Positions 15,578-26,917 of a stretch of DNA of 64,000 nt are shown piece after piece. The DNA comes from Mallotus nudiflorus (Eukaryota; Streptophyta; Magnoliopsida; Malpighiales; Euphorbiaceae). Within the stretch, counting starts at the first letter, position 1. Every line of letters starts with the position of its first letter. The notes beneath the pieces are model-generated. The model made no database searches. It worked only from the letters and a program-made list of their open reading frames with translations, and was not told the origin of the DNA. The translations under genes and the position numbers were made by a program. The stretch spans positions 2,828,501-2,892,500 of the forward strand of contig CANTUR010000164.1 of assembly GCA_947683625.1 (NCBI GenBank), read 5' to 3'.

Positions 15578-17631
15578 ATGGGGAAGAGAAAGCCTGAAAG
15601 TGGAACTCTTGTAGTGGATGCCGATGTAGATTGTCCAATCTCAGGTTAGTACTCCATTCACGAGCCCCTCAATTGTTTTTTTGGGTACCCTTGAATCTCT
15701 TTGTTGCTGGTAATGTAATTCTTTAATGGTTTTTCAATGGCTTTTTTTATCATAATCTTTATAAGCATGGCTTGTAATTGATATCAGCACAACATTTCGA
15801 TTGCAATCGCTGCTTATGATACCTAAGGCCAAAACCGATAATCAATGCACCTTCAAATTAATCAGTGTTAGAAACCAAAAACATTAAGAAAAGTACAGTG
15901 TTAATGTGTTATCAAATCATGAATTTCTGTTTAGGCACTGTTTTGTTCACAAACTGAATTAAGCAAATTCACTTGTAAAGCAACTTAGATGAAAAATGTA
16001 TGTAGATTATCATATTCTGTTGGCTTATGAAATTCACAGATTTCTGCACTCAGACAGAGTCTCATGTTGTAGGTGATTGAAGGCATTGTTTGGAAGAAAT
16101 TACGTGAAAGAATGAATGCAGTTCAATTGATTTCTTCCAAGATCATGTCAAGTGCAATTTCATTTCTTTCAAGATGCTTTTTTTTAAAAAAAAAAAAAAA
16201 AAGAAAAGAAAAGATAAATTGAAAGAATTGGATTCTAGCAACTATGGACATTCCCAACATGAGAATTTGACTAAGTAGAATTGAATGGAATTCTTGCCAT
16301 TTCCTGACTTTACAAACTGATTTTTTTTTTCAATGGATGATAAATAGAGAAATTGATGGATCGGTAGTTTTGTTATGACAGAGGTTTATGCTCGAACATC
16401 CAAACATCGATCATGTTGGAAACATATGGTATTGAGCTTGCATGCTCATGGAAAGAAGATAAAGAGACAAGATGTTGAAGACTTACGGAGCTTTGACTTA
16501 ATATCACAATGCTTTTTAGGCACCTTTCCTACTCGTGAACGATCAAAGAGGAGAATTAAGTGCAAGTATGCAATTCCTAAAGTAATTAAAGAAAAGAAAA
16601 AGAAAAAGCTACATAGTGGAGAATTTGACTGCTACTTTGAGTAAGCTGTTTCCTTCATTGTGGTAGTTTTAGAGTAGGCTTAAAATTGACTAGTTTGTTG
16701 ATCTTGTTAAATATGTCTGAAATGTGTAGAAATCTGTGGAAGAGCCTCTCGGAAGACAGGAGAACTTCCTTTACATACCTTGATTGTTTGTGGTTTGCCT
16801 TGTACTTAAAAGCATCCTTTAAAGGGAAAGTGCTCACTTGGATAAAGAGAAAGCAAATTTTTTCAAAGAAATATGTTCTTGTTCCCATTGTTTGCTGGTA
16901 TGTTTTCTTTCTTATTTTTGACCATTTATTGCTTTACCTCTTGTTAAAGTGCAGGATTTTAAACTGTTGAAATTGTTATTGGTTTAGGGGTCATTGGAGC
17001 CTCTTGATCTTCTGCCACCTTGGTGAGACTTCTGATTCAAACGCTAGAACACCTTGCATGTTGTTGCTGGATTCACTTGAAATGGCTAATCCAAAGCGTC
17101 TTGAACCAGATATAAGAAAGTGAGGGTAATTTTGAGGATTGGATTTAGCTGTTTACAATTGCTTGATTCTGTGCTAACTTGTTTGTTATTTGTCAGGTTT
17201 GTGTTAGACATACATAGAACAGAGGGCAGGGCCGAAAATGAAAAGCTGATTTCTAAAATTCCACTATTGGTACCTAAGGTAGCCACTAATCACAATGGTC
17301 TTTGTGACTTTGTACATATTAAATTCACTTACATATGCCTTCTAGAAACGTTGGTAGGTGCCACAGCAAAGAAATGGTGAGGAATGTGGTAACTATGTCC
17401 TTTATTTTATGAATTTGTTTATGCGGGAGGCTCCAGATGATTTTAGCATTAAAAAGTACCCTTATTTTGTAAGTTCCTACGACTGCTGTGTTTTTTACTC
17501 AACGAGGCATAAATTTTGATCCATGTCTTATTGATGAGATGACTATTCTGAATGAGTTAATGCAGATGAATAAGAACTGGTTCAACCCTGAATGCTTGGA
17601 GCGCTTCTTTGAGGAACTGGAATCATTTTGA
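15578..17631 (+). CDS. Ulp1-like SUMO/Ub-like protein protease (peptidase C48), 7 exons
   Basis: Exons 15578-15644, 16382-16640, 16730-16897, 16988-17119, 17197-17278, 17358-17468 and 17566-17631 join in frame to 294 aa; all introns are GT-AG. The C-terminal half is a C48 catalytic domain: His167 in CWGHWSLLIFC, Asp193 in MLLLDSLEMAN, Gln240 and Cys246 in VPQQRNGEECGNYVLYF, with the six-residue Gln-to-Cys spacing of Ulp1. Family knowledge says such enzymes cleave SUMO or a related modifier from proteins. The N-terminal third is short and Lys/Arg-rich (KKIKRQD, KEKKKKK), perhaps a nuclear signal, and lacks the long regulatory extension of ESD4-type proteases. MGKRKPESG is the only plausible start. 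The gene is tail-to-tail with TEL2. Substrate is unknown; the exon 2 acceptor is the least certain junction. Confidence 0.88.
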
Positions 17632-18629
17632 ATGTGACTTTTCATAAAATAGGCCTATCGTTAATGGTGCCCTTCTTTAAGGAGCTGCAAATGGTTTGCT
17701 GGTTTGAAGGAACATTTAACATTCATGCAAAGGGACATTTTTATCATTTTTTTTATCTATTTCTACACTTACATTCAATCATTTTTTAACTTCCTAGAGC
17801 TCGATTACAACTTGGACCTCACAGTTATGAAAAATCCACAAGAATTTTATATTTGGGTAACATGTCAATGAAGAATGCGCCATAGTCGGATATTAATGTT
17901 GCCAGTGGTGGTGAGGGAAAGAAGAAATGGAGCTGGGTCCTTTGTGTTCAGCTGAGAAGTGTGATTTTAAGGGGCTGAAGTTATTGGAAGGATCGAGAGA
18001 TGATAGTTAGGATCTGGTGACTTTGAAGGGAGAAGAGAAGAACCTGGAGACAAAAGAGACTGCCATAGCAATGGCCGTAGTCACCACTGTGAAACACCTA
18101 TAGCCAGCTCGTGTTTTCGTGTTCGGGTTTCTTCTATCATTCTTTGGTTGTAAAATCTAAAAACTAGAGAGAATAGTCGTTGTATTTTCCCTTAATACTT
18201 TCTGAAGTAATATTTACGTTAATTTATTCATATGTACATAGCTCTTGGGAGGTTTTGTCTATTTGCAGTAGTTAAACCAATTGCATGTTCTTGTCGATTA
18301 AGCAAGTGGCTCCAAGTTACATGCAACAGCAGTTCAAGAAGCAGTCAACATAAGTGTCCATGTAGCTTAGGAACTCCATTTATAAGGTTTTACATGGCTG
18401 GTGGCTGTAGCAAAGTAAAGCTGCACTTCTGGTGAACGTGACCATGCTTGGCATGGTTAACAATAGACTCTTCAAAAAATAATTTCAGGCTGCTGTTACA
18501 AACATTAACCAGTATGCACTTGACATTAACCTGCTTCCAAATTCTACTTCGCAGCAAAATGATAACCAACTTGCAACAACTTATAATTACCCTAAGAACT
18601 ATACAAGACCAGAGAGCAAATTGAATTAT
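17632..18629. other. Convergent intergenic space between protease and TEL2 genes
   Basis: It should contain the 3' UTRs of both genes. No conserved peptide appears; the short open frame at 18232-18435 has no family resemblance. The sequence is of ordinary complexity, with no transposon hallmark that I recognise. Confidence 0.5.
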
Positions 18630-21600
18630 CTAGTATTCCACATTTGAGTAAGGAATTTTTAATGTCCCTCTTGACAAACTGAAAGGGAGATGTACATTCT
18701 TCGCCTTCATTGTACTTTCTGCTGTCTCTAGTGCTCTGGAAGCTTGTAGGGCCATCTCAGCATGAAGTTTGAGACATGACATAGCCATCTAAGACAAAAA
18801 GCACAATTTCAATACATCATACATCCAACACCAGGTATCAAAATCCAGACATTGCTATGTTACAGAAGGAAGAATACAATTTTATTTCTATATTTCCTGG
18901 TCAAAATGGGAAAAAATGGGAAGCTAGATTTCCATCATGATGCTGCAAAGCATATGTTTCTCAATATTAGACAAAAGGTTGTATTATAAAAAAAAACTTG
19001 TGTTCTCTCATCCTAACACAATTAGTTAAACTATATCGAGGAGGGGAGTCCTAATTAGCTTTTCCCATTTCTATTACTAAAATGAATTCTAAGCATTCCA
19101 GAAAAATTTCATGGCATGATAGGAGATGGTTCAATTGATGCACATGAAGGAAACTACAAATGAAACTGAGAACTAGTAACTACATGGACTGTTGTCTGAT
19201 AGAAAAGTATAACATGAGAGTGAAAAAACAATATAGAACTTCCTCAATGGAGCCTCAGATTTTCTAGCTTACCATGTAGCACTCTTTGTCTGCATCAGAC
19301 TCAACTATGTCAAGGGCCCATGTGCGGATCCATTCAAGCCCTTTAGCAACTTCAAGGTTTCCTTCTGTTAATGCTGATGCAACATAGGACGGATGAAGTG
19401 ACACCAATATGCATGAAGCAGCAAAAAGAACAGCTCTTCTAACAAATGCTTCTTTATGTTGGCAAACCTCTCTGCACAAAGTCGGCACTGTTATGCTACA
19501 GATAACTTATGAATTTACAAGCATTTGCCATTTGGACATATAGGTGAACCATTCATTATTTTTTTGTTAGCAAGATCCATCAGGGATGCAAGGCATCTTA
19601 TGGATAAGGACAATGATCCAAGAAATCATCTTACGTCCACTTACAAAAGTTTCACATGGATGTTTGATCACTTACCTGGATGTGCACTTTTATAAAAGAA
19701 GTTTCACATGGATGTTTAATCACTTACCTGGATCTTAACATATCTAGAAGAGGGGGAGCCAATGCCGTTGCTTCTGGGTGCATGGAAATGCATCTCATAC
19801 ACACACCAAGCATATAAATGAGCTTCCCTAGAACAATAAAATCTCTACCAAGCAAATCAATGCCATGCCTTTTCTTATCAAAATTCTGCATAGCAGGAAG
19901 CATAAATGCTGCTGCATAAACAGGAAACCTATTACGGGTCCATTCCAATGGGCTATTCTGTGTATTTGCTGATCTGAGGCTCCAACGGCGAGTCTTCCCT
20001 CTTCTGGTCTGGCCAGGTTTTAGTGGAAGTTCTCTCTCATAGCGATTGGAATAGTTCAACAGAGTTCCTGTTTCTGATACCTCTTTCCACAAACCAGCTC
20101 CTGGAGGACCTGAGCTACTAGGCAAGAACCAGGGTTGATTCTCTGTTACAGTAGATATGAGGACGGTTGACTGATGTTTAGGTTTCATAGTCTTAGCATC
20201 AACAAGTTCCTGTGCAGCTTCAGTCATTATGTCAAGAATCATTATACGTTGGCTGACATCGACATTTGGGGAAAACAACAGTTTGTTTAGGGTGTCAAGA
20301 GACTGGATAGGACAGGTAACAAGTAAGGCAACTAATGCTTTTTGCCGCTTTTCTTCAGCTGATTCTTCCTCACCTTCTACAGCTAGATCAGAGCAACGAA
20401 TTTGCACAAGGGTTCTAGCAAGATCACCTGCTATGTGAGTGAGTTCATCAGGTGATGCTCGCACAAGATTTTCGGCAACATCAAGAGCCCTCTCTACCTG
20501 CAAAATTTACATTTTTAAATAGAATACCAAGAATAAGGCTTTTTTTTTTTCCATTTGTTACAAGAAATAGATAAAAAGGCCTCACAGCCAATCTAATATC
20601 CAACAGAAAAATTGCAATAAATATAAATGCATTTGGTAATTTGGAAAGCATTCTCAATCTTAATTAAGCTCACAAACTAGATGACACCAGATTACCTTTA
20701 GTCAGTTTTAGTGTTTCACCCGCTAACGTATCTCAAGTTGCATGAAAAATGTGAACGTTATAGTCCTAAAGAAAATTCTTAGGGCATAATTAATCAATGA
20801 ACCCATAACTTACCCCATAAGCATCATCAGATTTCCGTAGGGCTCCAACCACATCAACCAACTGTGTAAATTTTTTTTGCAGATCTGTGTCATCATCTGT
20901 CAAGTCATATGGCTGCAAAGATGAATCACTGGAGGAATCGGAATTCTTGCTCGCATCATCATCCTCATCATTGTCGGAGGCTGATTTATAGTTTAGGGTA
21001 GCTGGATCAATAATTTCATCAGGATCCATCAATTTTATTTGAGACAATTTCTTTTTTTCACCCTTGTTTTTCCTGTTCATTTCATCATCTTTTGGATAGT
21101 CCAAGTTCTCTTCTGGTTCCGGAATGGTCAATATATTTGCTTTATCATTTTCCTTTAAGGTAGGGAGATTTATCTTCTCAGGTCTAGTCAATCCAAACTC
21201 CCAGTCAATATTATCCTCATTACAACTATCATCAAGGTATAGGGGATTTTTTGGGTCAATCACCTTGGAGAAGACTAGAGCAACATTACTAGCCATTTTC
21301 CGAACTAAATGAGAAGGGCTCTCCAGCCTACCTGTCAACAACAAATGGTAGAAATAAGATAAAAGGTATCACCCAGTCATGTTGCAAAAACTCAATAATC
21401 AGCAAAGAAGAAGAATCTACAGCTAACTCCTTGAAGAATTGAGTGCATTGCATCTTTAGAATTATCTAGCTCCTCTTTAGACATGTTCTCCATGCAAAGC
21501 CCTATAGCAGCAGTGACATCTGTAACGCAGATCAAAGGTCAACATTCAACAGAATCCACAATCAAGTAGCAGCGAATAAAAAGACTAACGTATGGATATA

Positions 21601-24600
21601 AGATTTCAAGCAGCAAAAAAATGGAGTATTTTAGTATTTTATGTATTCCTTCATGTAAGAGATCACATTACATGCACAATACTTTGTGAGATGTGGGATT
21701 CTTTTTCAACAATAAAAGGTTTCAGATTTTCTGTTATAACAAGAATCCAAGAATATCAAAAATATGAGGAATTCCCAATCAAAGGAGTAATAAAGTGAGA
21801 AAGGATACAAGCTTGCTGCTCCATTGAAGCTGACTGCAAAAACTCTCTTTTGGACCATACTCCTACCAGCCGCTGCACTGTGTCAACAAGAACATGTGCT
21901 TCACGACCTTTAGTGAGTGAATTAGCAACAGGTGGACATTGAAGCACAGCAAATTGAATGATCCATCGTAGGCAACAAATAGGAAATACTTTCCAAATTA
22001 GAAATTTTTCAGTGAACATAGACCTGCAGAAAAGAATTAAAAAAACAATAGGCATTAACTCTTGAATTTGCTATCATCTCCTCTTGATTGATAAAAGAGG
22101 AAGTGCGTTTACTAACCTGACCAATCGTTGATTTTTAAAAATCCGATTAAACAGTAACCATATAGTCCAATAAGCTTCAACATCAGTAATATGTTCAATT
22201 GCCAGCTGTTGAAAAAGTTGTTCAGATATTCTTTCTACCGCATATGAATCTTTAATTACTTCCATCATCCTCAACCAAAATTGAGATTTGAGGTTTGCCT
22301 CAAACACTTCTGCTGTTGCTGGATCAGTACTTGTTGATAGGAACCACCGAACATCTCCAATTAGCTGAGGGAGTAGTTCAGCTAAAAGCACATCTGCAAA
22401 CATCAATTTGGTCAGCATGTTCCCGTCTTGGTTCAGGTAAATCTTATTTGGGATTTTGTACACAAGCGTCTATTATGAAGTGACACAAAATCCATGTAAA
22501 GTCACAAGATTTAGTTTTCAAGATCAAGTTGCATTTTTATGTCTTGATGGATAATGGAGACCGATCAATATCTGAGGATAACATGGCATTTGATCTTTTC
22601 TTGACACCATTGTCAAAGTCAAATGATACTCTCACATCATATAGAAATAACTAAAGAATTTATTTTCTTAAACTAGTAGTAGACAAATGCCTTTTGCCTA
22701 ATGTAAGCTTAAAAGTAACTTAATTGTGAAGGAAAAGAGTAAAATTTATTGAATGTTGCATAAAAGTGACCTTTCAATATTGTGTCTAAAATTACCTGAA
22801 GAACCACGGCGACATATACGTGAAAATGTTTCTCCAACAAATAGCATTGTGCCATCCATCAAACAAGCATTCAAAGAATCTTTATCTACCAGATGCATAA
22901 CACTCTCTTGTACTCCACACAAAAGTTGAATGGTAATTTTCTTGAAGAACAAACTGTGATTAGTGTAAAGGAAGACTATATACTAAAGGCAGTGGTGTAA
23001 AATAGGGAAAACAAAGAGAAAACATAATCAATCCCAGATACTACATTGCTATATCTTTCATGTTACAGACATTTCAAAAAAAAAAAATCAAAACCAATCA
23101 AGAAGTTGTCAAGGCACAGAATAGATACAAAAATCTCACATTCTTATGGGTGAACGATATAAGGCATGTGTCAGAATAAGGGTACTTTGGTAATGCTTTG
23201 GGATCATATTCCCGCTTTGTCAACATTCAGGAACAGATACACATGCGGAGCATTTAATTCTAAAATAAAAAATACATAGCCCAAGAGATAATAAGGATAC
23301 TGTGATGAGAGTGAAGTTGGGGCTTTTGGTCGTGCTTTATCAGGAACAGATGCAATAATCTGCGCCATTCTAGATACAACTGGCAGAGGCTCTGTGTTTG
23401 TAAAATCAACAGATCCATGCATGATGCCAAGTTCTCTAGACATTTGCAGCAGTCCATCATTTTCAATTAAGCACATAATAAGTAACCTGTGAAAACTCAG
23501 AGGATGGATCATAATTTTCTCTGCTATTTCCTAAAACTAGCTGTAAATAAAGCGGAAGTATGGGGCTGATTATGACAAATGTAATGGTCATGATGTGCTT
23601 GCTATATATTGTTGCAACAACTATACAAAGTACAACAATAATCTACACATGTCATACTCAATACACCACACTTTACTCTAAAAATATAGAGAAAAATATC
23701 AACTGAAGAAGAGGCTTTCACTGTGGGAAAAATGGCAGACCTTTTGAATTGACCATTAAAAGAAAATTGGAGCCCAAAAAATCACATACACAAGTTTCTG
23801 TAAGTTCGTTAATATCAGCAGCAATGCCATAGTCATACTATAACTAAAAATAGAAGAAGAACCTTATCCACCCTGCAATTATTAGTTCACAATTTAGCAC
23901 TAAATGTTGAACTAAAATGTGAAGTCCATCTAGTTTTATTCCTGCGACAATATTACTTAACAAATAACAATCAATGGATCATGGACAAAATAAGCTTTGA
24001 TGATTATTGTAATGCGAAATGAAGTTCTTCATTTCATACCTCTCAGAATTTGATTGGACAGCATTAACATCAAGAGTGTCACTTCCAATAAGCTGTAAGA
24101 AAGGAACTAAGATCTGAACAACCTCAGTGGAAAGACCATGTACAAAGAAACCATCATAAACATTGTTTTTCGCTGAAAGAGGGAAACAAGCCAACCAATT
24201 AGAAGCAACATCTGCATTCCAAAAAAAAAAAAAAATCAATTTATATACAAGCAAAGCAACAACAATCATAAAAAATGAGACTGATACTGCGAATTGTCAA
24301 ATCATCAGATTACCAAGTAACAAAACCCTAGCTAATGCTGGAAATGCAGCTCCTCGATAAAATGTTTGCCACAACTCTTCTCTCTGTTCTGCAGAAGGAA
24401 CCTTAGCGCTAAGCACCTGGTTTTTGTAACGCTCGTCAAGGCTACCTTCAAATTTTCACAATAAACAGATATAGCAATCAGCACATACATAATTTTATAT
24501 GAATTTTGACGGAGGAAAAAAACGAAGGAGGTCTTTTGAAATGGACCTGCAATTAGAGAGGAATCTACAGGGAAGAGAAGGTTAGCGAGGGAGTGAAGAG

Positions 24601-24715
24601 CGCAAATCACTTGGTCTACATGTTTAGCTGTTTTAATTGCTGAAATTGCTTCTCCTGCTTTATCTATTACCCTGTTTTCTACCTCTCTTTTCCTTCTCTC
24701 TGCTTCGTCGTCCAT
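18630..24715 (-). CDS. TEL2: TEL2/TELO2 homologue (telomere length regulation protein), 12 exons
   Basis: Minus-strand exons, 5' to 3': 24715-24547, 24445-24314, 24211-24040, 23486-23301, 22953-22796, 22393-22117, 22023-21809, 21519-21421, 21331-20814, 20497-19728, 19471-19273 and 18788-18630. They join in frame to 1017 aa, a normal plant TEL2 length. TEL2 with TTI1 and TTI2 is the TTT co-chaperone that helps HSP90 and R2TP mature PIKK kinases (TOR, ATM, ATR). An alpha-helical N-terminal repeat region is followed by an acidic Ser-rich linker (about residues 560-620, NDEDDDASKNSDSSSDSS) resembling the CK2-phosphorylated linker that contacts R2TP. The conserved C-terminal TEL2 domain starts near residue 643 (VERALDVAENLVRASPDEL). 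The intron 1 donor (G|GTCCAT) is weak. The coding frame shows no damage. Confidence 0.92.
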
Positions 24716-24922
24716 TTTTTCTGCAGTTTAATTGCTTTCTGGCAGTGTAATATAAGACTGTTTGACAGGGTTCAACCGAGACGAACAATTAATACGTCGT
24801 CGTTTTGTGGACAAAAAAAATTTCCAATTTCAGTTGATAGAACGACGTCGTTTACCTGTAGTTTTTTTGTGATGACAACACACTTAGTGGTATAAAATAT
24901 ATTGTTTTTTCAATTAAATTCT
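24716..24922 (-). promoter_or_regulatory. TEL2 upstream region with ACGT palindromes
   Basis: Within 150 bp of the TEL2 start codon lie AATACGTCGTCGTTTTG (from about 24791) and AACGACGTCGTTTA (from about 24841). The second contains the palindrome AACGACGTCGTT with an ACGT core of the type bound by bZIP factors. A short run matching TATAAAATATA is at about 24891. Before the transposon nest arrived this was probably one side of a bidirectional promoter shared with ELP3. Confidence 0.45.
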
Positions 24923-25999
24923 ATTTTTTTTACAATTAAAATTTATAATTTTTTTATTAGTTCTATCCATTAATTAAAATAATTTTTCATTAGTTAATTT
25001 TTAAAATTAATTTTTTTTACATTTTACTTCTAAAACTATAAAAAAAAAATATCATTTTTATATTTTAAATAAATAATAATTTTTTTTATCGATTTCATTA
25101 TTTAACTTTTATAATAATTACATAGTTAACTAAAATAACTTAAAGAAAATTTAAAATATATTTTTTATATTGTTATTTTATTAACAATGATTAAATATTT
25201 TAATTATTTTTAAATATAAATTTTTATTAATATATTTTAAATAATTTTTATATTTAGATAAATACAATTAATTTTATTAATATTATAATTTATATTATAT
25301 TTTAAATAAACTTTAAAGATTTTATCTCAATTAGAACATTTCTTTAAATTAAGCTATCTTACAAAAATATTTGCGGAATAATATATTTTAATTAATAAGT
25401 TTATTTTTTATTATAAAATATATTTAATTTAAGATAATATAAAAGACGTTTTTATATTTTATTTTAAATTAATTATATTATTAAAATTATAATAAAGTAT
25501 GTTAACTTATTTTATTATTCAAATATTTATTATAAAATAGCCTATTTTAAAGTAATATTTTTTAAAAATTTGTCAAATGTAAATTTGATTGAGTTTAAAA
25601 TTTTTTTGAAATTTAACATAAATTATAATAAATTAAATAAATTTTATCTTTATAAAAAATATTTATTTATTTATGATATATTAATTGTAATTATATATTT
25701 AAAGATAGTTAAAAATATTCAATTAATTTTATTTATTATTGTCAATATAACTAATAATTTCAGAAAATATACTTTTTTATTTTTTCAAATTATTTTATTA
25801 AGTTGTATAGTTATTATAAAAGTTAAATAATAAAAGAAGTTATAAAAAAATAAAATTATTATTCAATTAAAATATTATAAATAATTTTTTTTAATTTTAA
25901 GATTGAAATATAAAAACTAATTTTAAGACAAAAAAATTGTTTCAACTTAGATAAAATTAATAAAAAAAATTAAAATTTGTAAAATATAATTGTAAAAAA
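24923..25999. mobile_element. AT-rich foldback (MITE-like) element
   Basis: The left part (from TTTTTTTACAATTAAAATTT near 24924) resembles the reverse complement of the right part (ending near 25999). Matching inner blocks include TTATTTAACTTTTATAATAA on the left (about 25100) and its inverse around 25810-25835. The arms are hundreds of bases long and diverged. There is no coding content; the Ile/Lys/Asn frame at 25570-25830 is compositional. It abuts the left terminus of the large MULE, so the exact border is uncertain. Confidence 0.5.
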
Positions 26000-26000
26000 G

Positions 26001-26114
26001 GTTTCGACTAATGCACAAAGAGGCCCTCAAACTTTTGACGCGAGGTTAAATAGGCTCATTTCTACTTTTGTCAACCAATAAGCCCACATGTTATAAATCT
26101 CGGCCCTTTAAACA
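26001..26114 (+). repeat. MULE left terminal inverted repeat
   Basis: It starts around GTTTCGACTAATGCAC and includes CTCAAACTTTTGACGCGAGG, CTACTTTTGTCAACCAATAA and ATGTTATAAATCTCGGC. These are found inverted, with point changes, at 54171-54284. Confidence 0.8.
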
Positions 26115-26603
26115 TAAATTCAGGAAAAAAAAGTGTGTGGGTATCACATTGTGCATAAGGAACATGAATGAAGCTGAGGGCAATATTTTAATAAGCCAAT
26201 TAACTAGAATGGTAGTTGTCTTTACCAAGGTAACTGTTGAAAAACAAAATAAGCCAATTGTAACTATAGTTTTGGTGCGAATTGAATGCAAGGTGTCCGT
26301 CCTGTATAGAACTTCATGAGGGAGTGGTTGGGTGCATAAATGCTCCTCTTATGGGATCTATAAGCTAAGAAAAAAGAAAAAAAATAGAGAGCTTCCCTGC
26401 CATATTTTTGCATTTTGAATGCATAAAGAGACGTTGAGGGGAGTGTTGCAAATTCAAAGATGTATAGGCTATGAAAGGTGATTGAGTATTGAAATCGTCT
26501 GATTGAAAAAAGGTAATGTTGTATTTATTTTAATGAAAAAAAATCTAGTTTAGTTTTATCAAAAAAAAAAACTAAATCTTTTTCTTAATTTCATTGCAAG
26601 ATA

Positions 26604-26917
26604 ATGGGTGGTGATGATGTTCCTATAATTTTTACTATACATCATAGTGGTAAATTCCTGAGGATCCCAAACTCAGGTATGTTGATGGTGAAATAATAAA
26701 ATGGAAAGTTTATAATATTGATAGAATAAGTTTTTTTAGGATTGAGAAAAAGATAAGAAGAATAACGTATGGTAAAAAAATAAAGGTTTATTGATTACCT
26801 AGTGGGAGTTCAATAGATAATGGTCTTACGTTCATTTTTAACAATGACTTTGTTTATGAGATTCTACTTGTAAGTGAAGTTTTTGGTGAAGTGCATATCG
26901 AGTTGTTTCTTGAACAA
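26604..26917 (+). pseudogene. MULE transposase N-terminal segment (broken)
   Basis: ATG at 26604 gives MGGDDVPIIFTIHHSGKFL, the usual start of plant mudrA proteins. A frame change then yields RYVDGEIIKWKVYNIDRISF, an in-frame TGA within VY*LPSG, and VFGEVHIELFLEQV before the sequence breaks into LTR DNA. The frameshift and stop make it non-functional. The reading continues at 37795. Confidence 0.75.

Noticed and set aside
18232..18435. Short plus-strand frame between protease and TEL2
   Set aside because: No family resemblance, in a convergent 3' region, no splice or conservation evidence.
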